From contig NZ_CP061287.1 of NCBI RefSeq assembly GCF_018687275.1, positions 496,001-560,000 of the forward strand: a DNA stretch of 64,000 bases, given 5' to 3'. A program made the translations under genes and the position numbers. Within the stretch, counting starts at the first letter, position 1; every line of letters begins with the position of its first letter. Shown here in pieces: positions 15,814-25,700 of this stretch. The notes under the pieces were generated by a model, which ran no database searches, had not been told where the DNA came from, and saw only the letters and a list, made by a program, of their open reading frames with translations. This DNA is from Polynucleobacter sp. MWH-Aus1W21 (GTDB lineage Bacteria > Pseudomonadota > Gammaproteobacteria > Burkholderiales > Burkholderiaceae).

Positions 15814-17757
15814 ATGTCAATTAGCAATCCAGAGTTTTCCAGTTCGACGCTATTAAACCCGGTCAATTTGCAAGATGACCCCAACAGCCATAAAAAAGGA
15901 AGTTTGGGTGCAGTGATGCTCGCTGCCATTGGCGTAGTTTTTGGTGATATCGGTACAAGTCCTTTGTATGCTCTCAAAGAATGCTTTGATCCTGAGCATG
16001 GGATTGCATACACGCCTGAAGCGCTCTTTGGCGTGATTGCCATGATGATTTGGTCCCTCATTTTGGTGGTGACCTTTAAGTATGTGCTGTTTGTGATGCG
16101 CGCAGACAATAAGGGTGAGGGTGGTGTTCTATCTTTAATGGCCTTAGCGTTGCGTTCATACAAAAGCGATTCCAAGACCTATTTTTTCTTGATGATCCTT
16201 GGCATGCTTGGTGCTTGTATGTTGTTAGGTGAGTCGGTAATTACGCCGGCTATCTCCGTTCTGTCCGCAGTTGAGGGTATTGAAATTGCAGCTCCTGGCT
16301 TGCATAAATTTATTATTCCAATTTCCTTGGCTATCTTGGTGGCACTTTTTTTAATCCAACGATACGGAACGGCAGCGGTAGGTAAGCTTTTTGGCCCCAT
16401 TACGTTAACCTGGTTCATTGTGTTGGCTATTTTGGGTCTAATTAATATTGGCGCGGCACCTCAAATTATTGGAGCCATTAACCCATTGCACGCCGTTAGC
16501 TTTGTGGTCGCGCATCCGACAACTGCTTATATCGTGATGGGTGCAGTAGTGCTCGTGGTGACAGGTGTAGAGGCTTTGTATTTGGATATGGGTCACTTTG
16601 GCCGCAATCCTGTGCGCTATGCCTGGTTATTTGTTGTTCTGCCTAGTTTGTTGATTAATTATCTTGGTCAGGGTGCGTTGCTACTTTCAAATCCTGAAGC
16701 GGCATCGAACCCATTTTATTTAATGGTTCCAGATTGGGCGCTGTGGCCTGTGGTTGGGCTTGCAACTGCGGCTACTGTGATTGCATCTCAGGCAGTTATC
16801 TCAGGAGCATATTCGCTTGTGAGCCAAGCAATTTTGCTCGGGTTTATGCCGCGGATGACAATCATGCACACATCGGATTCTGAGCAAGGGCAAATTTACA
16901 TACCGGTCGTGAACTGGGCTCTCTTGTTTATGGTGGTAATCACCATTATTGAGTTTAGAGCATCTGTTAATTTGGCAGCTGCATACGGTATTTCGGTAAC
17001 GTCAACGATGATGATTACTGCAGTTTTACTTGCGGTGGTGATGTATCGTGAATGGAAGATGAATCTATTATTGGTTATCGGACTTACTACAGTTTTCTTT
17101 ACTTTGGATTTTGCTTTCTGGAGCGCAAACCTCATTAAGATTAAAGATGGTGGTTGGTATCCACTCTTCCTCGGTCTTTTAATCTTTACATGTCTGATTA
17201 CATGGTATCGCGGCCGCAAACTTTTGCGTGCAAAGATGGTGGAGGGTTCTATTCCTTTGCAGGCTTTTGTTCAAAGCTTGCTTGCTCACCCACCTCATCG
17301 TGTTGAGGGTACCGCCATCTTTTTGACTGCGCACGTTGATTATGTACCTGTGGCAATGTTGCATAACTTAAAACATAATCGCGTGATGCATGAGCGTATA
17401 TTTTTTGTCAAGCTGAGCACATGGGATGTTCCATACGTAAACGATGATCAGCGTATTACGATGAAGGATTTAGGTGGCGGCGTGTATTTGGTTCGAGCGG
17501 TTCATGGATTTAAAGAAACTCCGGATATTAATAACGTACTCAAGTTAATTGAGGCGCAAGAAGGCATTCAGTTTGATGTTATGGACACCTCTTTCTTTAT
17601 TTCGCGCGATACAATCGTACCCTCATCTTCTCCTGGTATGGCTTTATGGAGAGAGAAGCTCTTTGGTTGGATGATGCAAAATGCCGCTAAACCATCTGAC
17701 TTCTTTAAGATTCCGGCGAATCGATTAGTTGAGCTGGGTGCGAAGGTCGAGATTTGA
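15814..17757 (+). CDS. kup: Low-affinity potassium transporter Kup
   Basis: K+ uptake permease, probably a K+/H+ symporter in the inner membrane. The 647-aa protein has the Kup N-terminal signature GVVFGDIGTSPLYALKE (about 50-66), twelve predicted membrane segments, and a C-terminal cytoplasmic domain of about 170 residues beginning after RGRKLLRAK. The ATG gives a short hydrophilic N-terminus usual for Kup. The stop codon overlaps the next gene's TTG start, so the downstream periplasmic protein is probably translated with it. Confidence 0.96.
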   Translation: MSISNPEFSSSTLLNPVNLQDDPNSHKKGSLGAVMLAAIGVVFGDIGTSPLYALKECFDPEHGIAYTPEALFGVIAMMIWSLILVVTFKYVLFVMRADNKGEGGVLSLMALALRSYKSDSKTYFFLMILGMLGACMLLGESVITPAISVLSAVEGIEIAAPGLHKFIIPISLAILVALFLIQRYGTAAVGKLFGPITLTWFIVLAILGLINIGAAPQIIGAINPLHAVSFVVAHPTTAYIVMGAVVLVVTGVEALYLDMGHFGRNPVRYAWLFVVLPSLLINYLGQGALLLSNPEAASNPFYLMVPDWALWPVVGLATAATVIASQAVISGAYSLVSQAILLGFMPRMTIMHTSDSEQGQIYIPVVNWALLFMVVITIIEFRASVNLAAAYGISVTSTMMITAVLLAVVMYREWKMNLLLVIGLTTVFFTLDFAFWSANLIKIKDGGWYPLFLGLLIFTCLITWYRGRKLLRAKMVEGSIPLQAFVQSLLAHPPHRVEGTAIFLTAHVDYVPVAMLHNLKHNRVMHERIFFVKLSTWDVPYVNDDQRITMKDLGGGVYLVRAVHGFKETPDINNVLKLIEAQEGIQFDVMDTSFFISRDTIVPSSSPGMALWREKLFGWMMQNAAKPSDFFKIPANRLVELGAKVEI

Positions 17758-18263
17758 GAAAGAATCTTTCACTCCAATCAAAGATATTCATATCAATATT
17801 TTTGTTGTCATCTGCGTTGAGCGGTGTTGTATCGGCCACTCCAGCAGAAGAGGCTGAGCTTGAGCAGTTAAACGGGATTGAACAGGAGTTAGAGATTCAG
17901 CGCGAGTGGGCAAAGTATCGCTGGGAAAAATCCTCGTCTGAGTGCTATCAAAAGTACTGGGTTAATTCTTGTTTAAAAGATGCCAGAGCGCTGTATCGAA
18001 AAGAAATTGACCCTATTCGTGAGCAAGAGGTGGCTTTGCATGAGGTGCAGCGTAAGTTGCGTGAAAGCCTTAAGAACCAAGAAGATATCAAGCGCGCTGC
18101 CGAGAGAGCGTCACCAGAAAAAGCGGCTGAGCGTGTTGCAAATCAGCGTGAATTTGAGCAGAAGCAAAAAGATGCTGCTACTAGGGCGGCTGATCTAGAG
18201 CAGCGTCGCAAAGATGCTCCTAAGCGTGCGCAAGAAAATAAAGCGGGCACTCAGCTCGATTAA
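17754..18263 (+). CDS. Exported coiled-coil protein of unknown function, coupled to kup
   Basis: A 169-aa protein starting at TTG in a TTGA overlap with the kup stop. Residues 1-28 form a signal peptide (basic start, hydrophobic core, cleavage likely near VSA/TP). The mature part is highly charged and helical, with long Glu/Lys/Arg-rich coiled coil from about residue 30 to the end. Two cysteines (C64 and C73) in SSECYQKYWVNSC could form a periplasmic disulfide. I do not recognise a named family. The overlap suggests it is made with Kup, but no function can be inferred from that alone. Confidence 0.75.
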   Translation: MRKNLSLQSKIFISIFLLSSALSGVVSATPAEEAELEQLNGIEQELEIQREWAKYRWEKSSSECYQKYWVNSCLKDARALYRKEIDPIREQEVALHEVQRKLRESLKNQEDIKRAAERASPEKAAERVANQREFEQKQKDAATRAADLEQRRKDAPKRAQENKAGTQLD

Positions 18264-18296
18264 TGTTTTACTAATTTCAATTTCATTGGGCAACTC

Positions 18297-19661
18297 TTGG
18301 CTAAAGTCAAAACGGTTTATATCTGTCAGTCTTGTGGCGGTACCTCGGCCAAGTGGCAAGGTCAGTGCCCCTCTTGTCAGGCCTGGAACACCATGGAAGA
18401 GGGTCTTCCAGAAACTACTTCTAATTCTCGTTTTCAGGGGTTGGCGCAATCATTGCCAAGGCAAAAACTCTCCGCCATTACAGCTGAAGACTTACCAAGA
18501 TTTAGCACGGGCGTAGAAGAGTTTGATCGCGTGCTGGGTGGCGGCTTGGTTCCAGGCGGTGTAGTGCTCTTGGGTGGTGATCCTGGTATTGGTAAATCCA
18601 CTCTACTGTTGCAGGCACTTGCAGAGATGAGTGCTGCCGGCATGAATGTCCTCTATAGCAGCGGTGAAGAATCGGCTGCACAGATTGCCTTACGTGCAAA
18701 ACGTATTGCATTGGATGCACCTCAACTAGAAGTATTGGCTGAAATTCAGTTGGAGAAACTGATTTCCATTATGGATACCGTGAAGCCGCAAGTATTGGTG
18801 GTGGATTCCATCCAGACTTTGTACTCTGAGGTTTTGAGTTCAGCTCCTGGTTCTGTTGCGCAAGTTCGTGAGTGTGCGGCGCAACTCACTCGAGCTGCAA
18901 AATCGAGCGGTATTTGTGTATTGATGGTTGGTCACGTGACTAAGGATGGCCATCTCGCTGGCCCAAGAGTTTTAGAACATATCGTAGACACCGTGTTGTA
19001 TTTTGAGGGCGATACCCATTCTTCCTTCCGCTTAGTGCGTTCGATCAAGAACCGTTTTGGCGCTGTTAATGAGTTGGGTGTCTTTGCCATGACAGAGAAA
19101 GGTTTGCGCGGCGTTACTAACCCGTCTGCCATTTTCTTGTCGCAGCATGAGCAAATGGTCCCCGGTGCCTGCGTACTAGTGACTCAAGAGGGTAGTAGAC
19201 CCTTATTGGTGGAGATACAGGCTTTGGTGGATACAGCGCATGTACCCAATCCTCGACGTTTAGCTGTTGGTCTAGAGCAGGCCCGCTTAGCCATGCTCTT
19301 GGCTGTGTTACATCGTCATGCTGGTGTTGCTTGCTTTGATCAAGATGTTTTCTTAAATGCGGTCGGTGGCGTCAAAATTTCTGAGCCAGCTGCTGACCTA
19401 GCCGTTCTCCTGGCTATTCAGTCATCGATCCGAAATCGCGCTTTACCAAAAGAATTAATTGTCTTTGGTGAGGTTGGTTTAGCTGGAGAAATTCGTCCCT
19501 GTCCGCGTGGTCAGGAACGTTTGAAGGAGGCTGCTAAATTGGGCTTCACTGTAGCCATCATTCCAAAAGCCAATATGCCTAAGACTAAGATTCCGGGGTT
19601 GAAGGTGATTCCGGTCGAGCGAATTGATCAAGCAATCGCGGCAGCAGCAGAGTTGAGCTAA
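18297..19661 (+). CDS. radA: DNA repair protein RadA (Sms)
   Basis: RecA-like ATPase that promotes branch migration in recombinational repair and natural transformation. The 454-aa protein has an N-terminal C4 zinc finger (C10, C13, C24, C27), Walker A GDPGIGKST (94-102), the RadA-specific KNRFG motif at about 251, and a C-terminal Lon-protease-like domain. The start is TTG; the frame has no in-frame ATG that would keep the zinc finger. It is convergent with prmB, with only 11 nt between the stops. Confidence 0.96.
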   Translation: MAKVKTVYICQSCGGTSAKWQGQCPSCQAWNTMEEGLPETTSNSRFQGLAQSLPRQKLSAITAEDLPRFSTGVEEFDRVLGGGLVPGGVVLLGGDPGIGKSTLLLQALAEMSAAGMNVLYSSGEESAAQIALRAKRIALDAPQLEVLAEIQLEKLISIMDTVKPQVLVVDSIQTLYSEVLSSAPGSVAQVRECAAQLTRAAKSSGICVLMVGHVTKDGHLAGPRVLEHIVDTVLYFEGDTHSSFRLVRSIKNRFGAVNELGVFAMTEKGLRGVTNPSAIFLSQHEQMVPGACVLVTQEGSRPLLVEIQALVDTAHVPNPRRLAVGLEQARLAMLLAVLHRHAGVACFDQDVFLNAVGGVKISEPAADLAVLLAIQSSIRNRALPKELIVFGEVGLAGEIRPCPRGQERLKEAAKLGFTVAIIPKANMPKTKIPGLKVIPVERIDQAIAAAAELS

Positions 19662-19672
19662 CTCTCTTTGCC

Positions 19673-20569
19673 TTAACGCAAGTCTTCTGCTTGAATTAGT
19701 AAGACTTGCTCTTCACCGGCAGACACTTCCATCCAGATTGCCGGAATTTGCGGGAAAGCCTTTTTGAAGTTCTCATACTCATTGCCAATCTCAAGCAAGA
19801 TGGCGCCGCGCTCCGATAAATAATCGGGGGCTTGAGCAAGAATGCGTCTAATGATATCCATGCCATCATCACCACCTGCTAATGCCAGCTCTGGCTCTGC
19901 GTGATATTCGGCTGGAAGCGCACTCATAGAAGCTGCATTCACATAGGGCGGATTGCAAATAATGAGATCGAAGAGATTGTCATCATTTGGCTCGGGTAAC
20001 GCATCCCACAAGTCACCATTCAATAGTTCTACTTGAGAGCTTAAGCTGTGGCGATCAACGTTGCGAGCGGCAACTGATAGTGCAGGCAGACTGATATCGC
20101 ACGCACTTACATGAATATCAGGACAAGATAGGGCTAAGAGGATTGCGAGTGAGCCATTGCCGGTGCAAAGATCTAGTGCTTTGCCGTCTGCTGGTAACCA
20201 AGGTTCTAGTGAGCCATCAACAATGAGTTCTGCAATCCAAGAGCGCGGAACAATACTTTGTTCACTGCAAAAGAATGGCACACCCATCAGCCAAGCTTCA
20301 CCCAGGATGTAGGCAAGTGGTTTGCGGGTAGAGATTCTGGTGTCAGCAACAATGAATGCATTTTGTTGTTGATCTTCAGGGATTGCATTGTCTAAATGAT
20401 CAAGTGCTTCCTCTGGGCTGATATCAAGTTGTTTGCTGACGATCCACAAAGCTTCGCTTTGCGCATCAACTGCCCCATGGCCATAATGCAGGTTTGCTGC
20501 TTCGAGCTTTTGTGCAATCTGATCGATGCACTGGTTCACTGTAAGGTGTTGCTGAGGCTCAGGGTCCAT
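19673..20569 (-). CDS. prmB: 50S ribosomal protein L3 N(5)-glutamine methyltransferase
   Basis: S-adenosylmethionine-dependent methyltransferase of the HemK group. The 298-aa protein has a SAM-binding motif DLCTGNGS (133-140) and the glutamine-methylating motif NPPYV (206-210). The segment GVPFFCSEQSIVPRS before the SAM motif, ending VPRS rather than IPRPET, matches PrmB (L3 methylation) better than PrmC (release factor methylation). It is the last gene of a dapD-dapE-prmB unit on the minus strand. Confidence 0.9.
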   Translation of the reverse strand: MDPEPQQHLTVNQCIDQIAQKLEAANLHYGHGAVDAQSEALWIVSKQLDISPEEALDHLDNAIPEDQQQNAFIVADTRISTRKPLAYILGEAWLMGVPFFCSEQSIVPRSWIAELIVDGSLEPWLPADGKALDLCTGNGSLAILLALSCPDIHVSACDISLPALSVAARNVDRHSLSSQVELLNGDLWDALPEPNDDNLFDLIICNPPYVNAASMSALPAEYHAEPELALAGGDDGMDIIRRILAQAPDYLSERGAILLEIGNEYENFKKAFPQIPAIWMEVSAGEEQVLLIQAEDLR

Positions 20570-20615
20570 GATGGAGAGGTTCTTTAAAGAGGAAAGCAGG
20601 CGCGCAATTGATTAA

Positions 20616-21767
20616 TTAAGCGATTAACTGCTCGAGAGTCTTGCGATAGATGTTTTTGAGTGGCACCACGTCATCAACAATGACACACTCATCGATTTTG
20701 TGGCTAGTTGCATTCAGCGGACCAAATTCCACAACTTCTTTGCAGATCTTGGCAATAAAGCGACCATCGCTTGTGCCACCAGTAGTTGAGAGCTCAGTAT
20801 CTACTCGGGTTTCTGCTTTGATGGCTTTGCGTAATGCGCCAGCCAAGTCACCATCACCAGTAATAAAGGGGCTGCCACCTAATACCCAATCAATTTCAAA
20901 CTCGAGACCCGCATCTTTTAGAATTTTTTCTAGGCGCTCACGCAATTGCTCTGGCTTGCTCTCTGTTGAGAAGCGGAAATTAAAGTCGACAACGAGTTCG
21001 CTAGGGATGACGTTATTTGCGCCAGTGCCAGCATGGACGTTAGAAATCTGAAAGCTCGTAGGCTGGAAGTATTCATTACCTTTGTCCCACTCAGCTTCTA
21101 CTAATTTAGAAATTGCTGGTGCAGAAAGGTGAATCGGATTCTTGCCTAAGTGAGGGTAGGCGATATGCGCCTGAATACCTTTTACTTTGAGCTTGCCTGA
21201 TAGGGATCCACGACGGCCATTTTTGATCATGTCGCCAAGCTGATCCACAGAGGTAGGCTCGCCAATGACGCAATAGTCCAAGCGTTGACCGTGCTTTTGT
21301 AAACGCTCACACATAATGACTGTGCCATCGTTAGCGGGACCCTCTTCATCACTGGTGATTAAGAAGGCGATAGAGCCTTCATGATTTGGGTGTGCGGTAA
21401 CGAATTCTTCGGTAGCCACTACAAAACCGGCTAGTGAGGTTTTCATATCCGCTGCGCCACGTCCATAAAGCATGCCGTCACGAATCGTTGGCGTAAAAGG
21501 ATTGCTTGTCCACTTCTCTAGTGGTCCTGTGGGCACCACATCAGTGTGACCGGCAAACATCAAGACTTTGCCTTGATCTCCGGCCTTACCTTTTTTGATT
21601 GCCCACAAGTTGGTGACCTGAAAATTTTCAGGTCCGCTCACCACGCTCTCAGTATGAAAGCCGATAGCCTGAAGACGCTTGGCAATTAAATCTTGGCAAC
21701 CACCATCAGCCGGTGTTACGGAATGGCAGGCGATGAGGGCTTCGGTGAGCTCGAGTGTGGCGCTCAT
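20616..21767 (-). CDS. dapE: Succinyl-diaminopimelate desuccinylase
   Basis: Zinc hydrolase that removes succinate from N-succinyl-LL-diaminopimelate in lysine/peptidoglycan precursor synthesis. The 383-aa M20 peptidase has the metal and catalytic motifs HTDVVP (74-79), GAADMK (104-109) and DEEGPA (140-145), with a dimerisation domain in the middle. It follows dapD by 9 nt and is certainly co-transcribed. The gene acting between them, dapC, is not in the window. Confidence 0.97.
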   Translation of the reverse strand: MSATLELTEALIACHSVTPADGGCQDLIAKRLQAIGFHTESVVSGPENFQVTNLWAIKKGKAGDQGKVLMFAGHTDVVPTGPLEKWTSNPFTPTIRDGMLYGRGAADMKTSLAGFVVATEEFVTAHPNHEGSIAFLITSDEEGPANDGTVIMCERLQKHGQRLDYCVIGEPTSVDQLGDMIKNGRRGSLSGKLKVKGIQAHIAYPHLGKNPIHLSAPAISKLVEAEWDKGNEYFQPTSFQISNVHAGTGANNVIPSELVVDFNFRFSTESKPEQLRERLEKILKDAGLEFEIDWVLGGSPFITGDGDLAGALRKAIKAETRVDTELSTTGGTSDGRFIAKICKEVVEFGPLNATSHKIDECVIVDDVVPLKNIYRKTLEQLIA

Positions 21768-21776
21768 AGATTTGGA

Positions 21777-22604
21777 TTAGTCGCGGAGTAATTCGTTGAT
21801 GGCGGTCTTAGCTCTGGTCTGAGCATCAACCTTCTTCACAATGATGGCAGCATACAAACTGTATTTGCCGCATGCAGATGGGAGGGAGCCTGGCACTACA
21901 ACTGAGCCTGCGGGTACGCGACCGTAGTGCACTTCACCAGTTTCACGATCGTAGATCTTGGTGCTTTGGCCGATATAGACGCCCATAGATAAAACAGCGT
22001 TTTCTTCGATCACGACACCTTCAACAACTTCGGAGCGGGCGCCGATAAAGCAGTTATCTTCAATAATCACTGGGCCAGCTTGAATTGGCTCAAGAACGCC
22101 GCCAATACCAACACCGCCAGAAAGGTGAACGTTTTTACCGATTTGGGCGCAAGAACCGACGGTCGCCCAGGTATCAACCATGGTGCCTTCACCTACATAA
22201 GCGCCAATATTGACGTAAGAGGGCATTAAAACAGCGTTTTTGCCAATAAATGAGCCGCGGCGGGCTACGGCAGGGGGTACCACTCGGAAACCACCAGCAG
22301 CAAAGTCAGCAGCTGTGTAGTTTTCAAACTTGCTTGGAACCTTGTCATAGAACTGGGTAAAGCCGCCAGCACTCATAGGTTTGTTGTCTTCTAGGCGGAA
22401 AGAGAGCAAAACAGCCTTCTTAACCCACTGGTTAACTTCCCATTTGCCTACGTCACGGCGCTCAGCCACACGAATAGTGCCGGCATTTAGGCCTTCTAGG
22501 ACCGCATTTACGGCATTACGGACATCCCCAGGGGCGCTATCTGGGGACAGGTTTGCGCGGTTTTCCCAGGCTTGTTCAATGATGTTTTGTGGTGATTGGC
22601 TCAT
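21777..22604 (-). CDS. dapD: 2,3,4,5-tetrahydropyridine-2,6-dicarboxylate N-succinyltransferase
   Basis: Transfers succinyl from succinyl-CoA to tetrahydrodipicolinate, committing the pathway to the succinylase route. The 275-aa protein has an N-terminal helical domain and a left-handed beta-helix made of hexapeptide repeats from about residue 105 to 240, with the conserved EDNCFIGARSEVVEG stretch. It is the first gene of the leftward dapD-dapE-prmB unit and is divergent from smc. Confidence 0.97.
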   Translation of the reverse strand: MSQSPQNIIEQAWENRANLSPDSAPGDVRNAVNAVLEGLNAGTIRVAERRDVGKWEVNQWVKKAVLLSFRLEDNKPMSAGGFTQFYDKVPSKFENYTAADFAAGGFRVVPPAVARRGSFIGKNAVLMPSYVNIGAYVGEGTMVDTWATVGSCAQIGKNVHLSGGVGIGGVLEPIQAGPVIIEDNCFIGARSEVVEGVVIEENAVLSMGVYIGQSTKIYDRETGEVHYGRVPAGSVVVPGSLPSACGKYSLYAAIIVKKVDAQTRAKTAINELLRD

Positions 22605-22661
22605 GCTTTTTGGTTAACTATCAGATTGTTAAGGGATTTTGTCCCTGAAGGTAGATTGATC

Positions 22662-22667
22662 ATTATA
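22662..22667 (-). promoter_or_regulatory. Candidate -10 box for the dapD unit
   Basis: TATAAT on the minus strand, 58 nt before the dapD start, in the dapD-smc intergenic region. No convincing -35 box lies at the right distance, so this is a weak call. Confidence 0.35.
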
Positions 22668-22779
22668 TAGATGGGGCAAAAACACGTCTAAGCACCGTCA
22701 AGCTTGCTATCATCTTCCCACTTAAGCTGTATATTTTTACCTCTTTATTTGAACCCCTTTTTTCCCTGCAAAGTACGCC

Positions 22780-25700
22780 GTGCAACTGAAATCCATCAAA
22801 CTTTCCGGCTTTAAGTCTTTCGTAGACCCAACCCATTTTGAAATGCCTGGCCAATTAATTGGTGTTGTTGGTCCTAACGGTTGCGGAAAGTCGAACATTA
22901 TTGACGCCGTTCGCTGGGTTTTAGGCGAATCCCGCGCTAGCGAATTGCGTGGCGAGTCAATGCAAGACGTTATTTTTAACGGCTCTGGTTTACGTAAACC
23001 ATCTGGACGTGCCAGCGTAGAACTCATTTTTGACAATACCGAGGGACGTGCTCAAGGTCAATGGAGCGCATTTACAGAATTAGGTATCAAACGTGTTTTA
23101 ACGCGCGATGGAAATTCAAGTTATTACGTCAATAACCAAGTAGTGCGTCGTAAAGATATTCAAGATATTTTCTTGGGCACCGGTATGGGTCCAAGGGGTT
23201 ACGCAATCATCGGTCAAGGCACCATCAACAGAATTTTGGAAGCAAAGCCAGAAGAGTTGCGTGTGTTCTTAGAGGAAGCTGCTGGTGTTTCTAAATATAA
23301 AGAGCGTCGCAAAGAAACTGCATCACGCTTAGAAGACACGGTAGAAAATTTAACCCGCGTTGAAGATATCTTGCGCGAACTCGATCAACAGTTAACACGC
23401 TTAGAAAAACAGGCGACTGTTGCTGAGCGTCACGCTGAGCTTTCTACACAGATGAAATCACAACAACAGCTTTTGTGGTTTGTGCGTCAGACCGAGGCTG
23501 GTAAAGAGCAAGAGCGTCATGCAAATGGCATCCGTGATACGCAAGTTGGCCTAGAGGAACAGACTGCTAAGCTCCGTCACGTCGAAGCTGAGCTAGAAAC
23601 AATGCGCACACAACAGTACGCATTACAAGATAAAGTTTCTCAAGCACAAGGTGATTTGTATCAAACCAATTCTGATGTGAGTCAGGTTGAGTCACAGATT
23701 CTTTATGTGCAAGAAGCGCGTCAACGTTTGCAACAGCAAACTCAAGATTTGCAGGCGCAATTACAGCGTTGGACTGTGCAAGAAACTGATGCAGCACAAG
23801 CGCAACGTACTACTGAGCATGAGCTTTCTTTAGCCGCTGAAAAAGAGCAAACACTCTTAGCGGATTTGAATGGTCTGCAAGAGCAAATGCCAAGTCGTGA
23901 AGAGGCGTATCAAAATGCCTCACGCGAACTCAATAGCGCACGTGATGCATTAGCTTCAATTGAGCAACGCTTGGCGAGTTTGGGTGAACGTCTTCGCTCT
24001 ATGTCTGCTCAGTCAGATGAATTGAAGGGGCGCGAGACTCGCCTTGTTGGTGAATTCGATGGTTTACGTCGTCCTGATGCTGAGGCTTTGCAGATGGCGA
24101 TTGACCGTCAAGCAATGGCTGCTCGCAAAGTGGAAGAAGCCAAACAGCGCGCTGGTGAAACCCAGCAACGCGTTCCTGCTGCCGATGAGGCACGTAATGC
24201 CGCTCAACAAAAGATTCAGGAAGCAAATCAGGATTTAGCTCAAACCGAAGCTAAATTGACTGCATTAACAGCCTTGCAGGCTAGCGTTCAGGCGCAAGGC
24301 AAGATTGGACCTTGGTTAGAAAGCAAGGGCCTCAAAGAAAGCAAGCGTCTTTGGCAAGAGCTCAAAGTTGAGAGTGGTTGGGAGGCCGCGCTTGAGTCAG
24401 TATTGCGTGAGCGTTTGGCTGCAGTCACAGCAAAGAGCGTTCAAGAAACATTGGCTTTGGCTAATGATGCACCTCCAAGCCGTTTGGCAATTTTGCTTAC
24501 CGAAGAAATTACTCCGGCACATACATCCGCCCCCGCTGACTTCACGCCATTGTTAAGTCGCGTTCAGAGTGCCGGCGCAGCAAGACTCACATCAGTGTTA
24601 CAAGAGTGGTTAGACAATATTTATATTGCTAGCAGTCTTGAAGACGCATTACATCGCCGTGAAAAACTACCTGCTGGTGGCGCATTTGTTACTCAACAAG
24701 GCCACTTAGTAAGCCGTGTTGGTGTGCAGCTTTACGCGGCAGACTCTGAGCAAGCCGGCATGTTGGCTCGTGCTCAAGAGATGGAGAGTCTCGAGAAACA
24801 ATTACGTGCGCAACAGTTGATGCAAAGTGAACTCAAGGGCGAGTTAGATCAGTGTGTAGCGAACTATCAGGCGGCCCATCAAGCGGCTGAGCAAGCTCGT
24901 GAAAATGCTGAGCATGCCGTTCAAGAATCACATGGCTTTGAGGTAGAAAGAATGCAGTTGACCCAGGCTGAAGAACAGTACAGTCAACGTGCGGCGCAGA
25001 TTCAGGGTGAGTTAAGTGAATTGCGTCAGCAGATGGAGCAAGTGAGTCAGACTCAAGAGCAGTCTGCTGCTGAGTTGCTCGAGTCAGAAGAGTCCAAGCA
25101 AGGCTTGCAAGAGGCTTTACAAGTAGCTCAAGAAAAATTAGAGCACTCTACTGAAGAGCGTGATCGTTTGCGTGAATCGCTCCGTGCTGCTGAGATGGCT
25201 GCACAAGAGGCGGCATTTGCTACTCGTTCATTGCAGCAGCGTATTGCTGACTTGCAACGTGATCAAAGTACTGCGCGTACACAAATCATGGAGATTCAAG
25301 ATAAGCATGATGCAGCCGCTCAAGAGTTAGAAACATTGAGTGATGAAGAAGCACAAGATAAATTGCAGGGCTTATTACTAGCACGCAGCGCACGCGAAGC
25401 AGCTTTGGCAAATGCGCGTACTGAGCAAGATGCTTTATTGCATCAACTGCGTGAGGCTGATGAGTCTCGCATGCAAGTAGAGCGTAGCTTGCAACCTATG
25501 CGCGACAAGGTTGTAGATTTGCAATTGCGTGAACAAGCTGCACGCTTGAACTTTGAGCAATTTGCTACTTTATTGTCTGATGCTGAGGCTGATCTCACTG
25601 CGCTTGAAGCAAGTTTCAGCCCTGATCTGAAGGTTGGTGCATTGCAGAGTGAGGTGAATCGCTTGAATACTGAAATTCAATCTCTAGGCCCAGTCAATAT

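Noticed and set aside
15768..16175. Open antisense frame opposite the start of kup
   Set aside because: It mirrors the Kup coding frame, has no ribosome-binding site and no protein-like composition; a shadow of a real gene.
19673..20569. The methyltransferase as PrmC/HemK
   Set aside because: The VPRS motif before the SAM site and the lack of an adjacent prfA point to PrmB.
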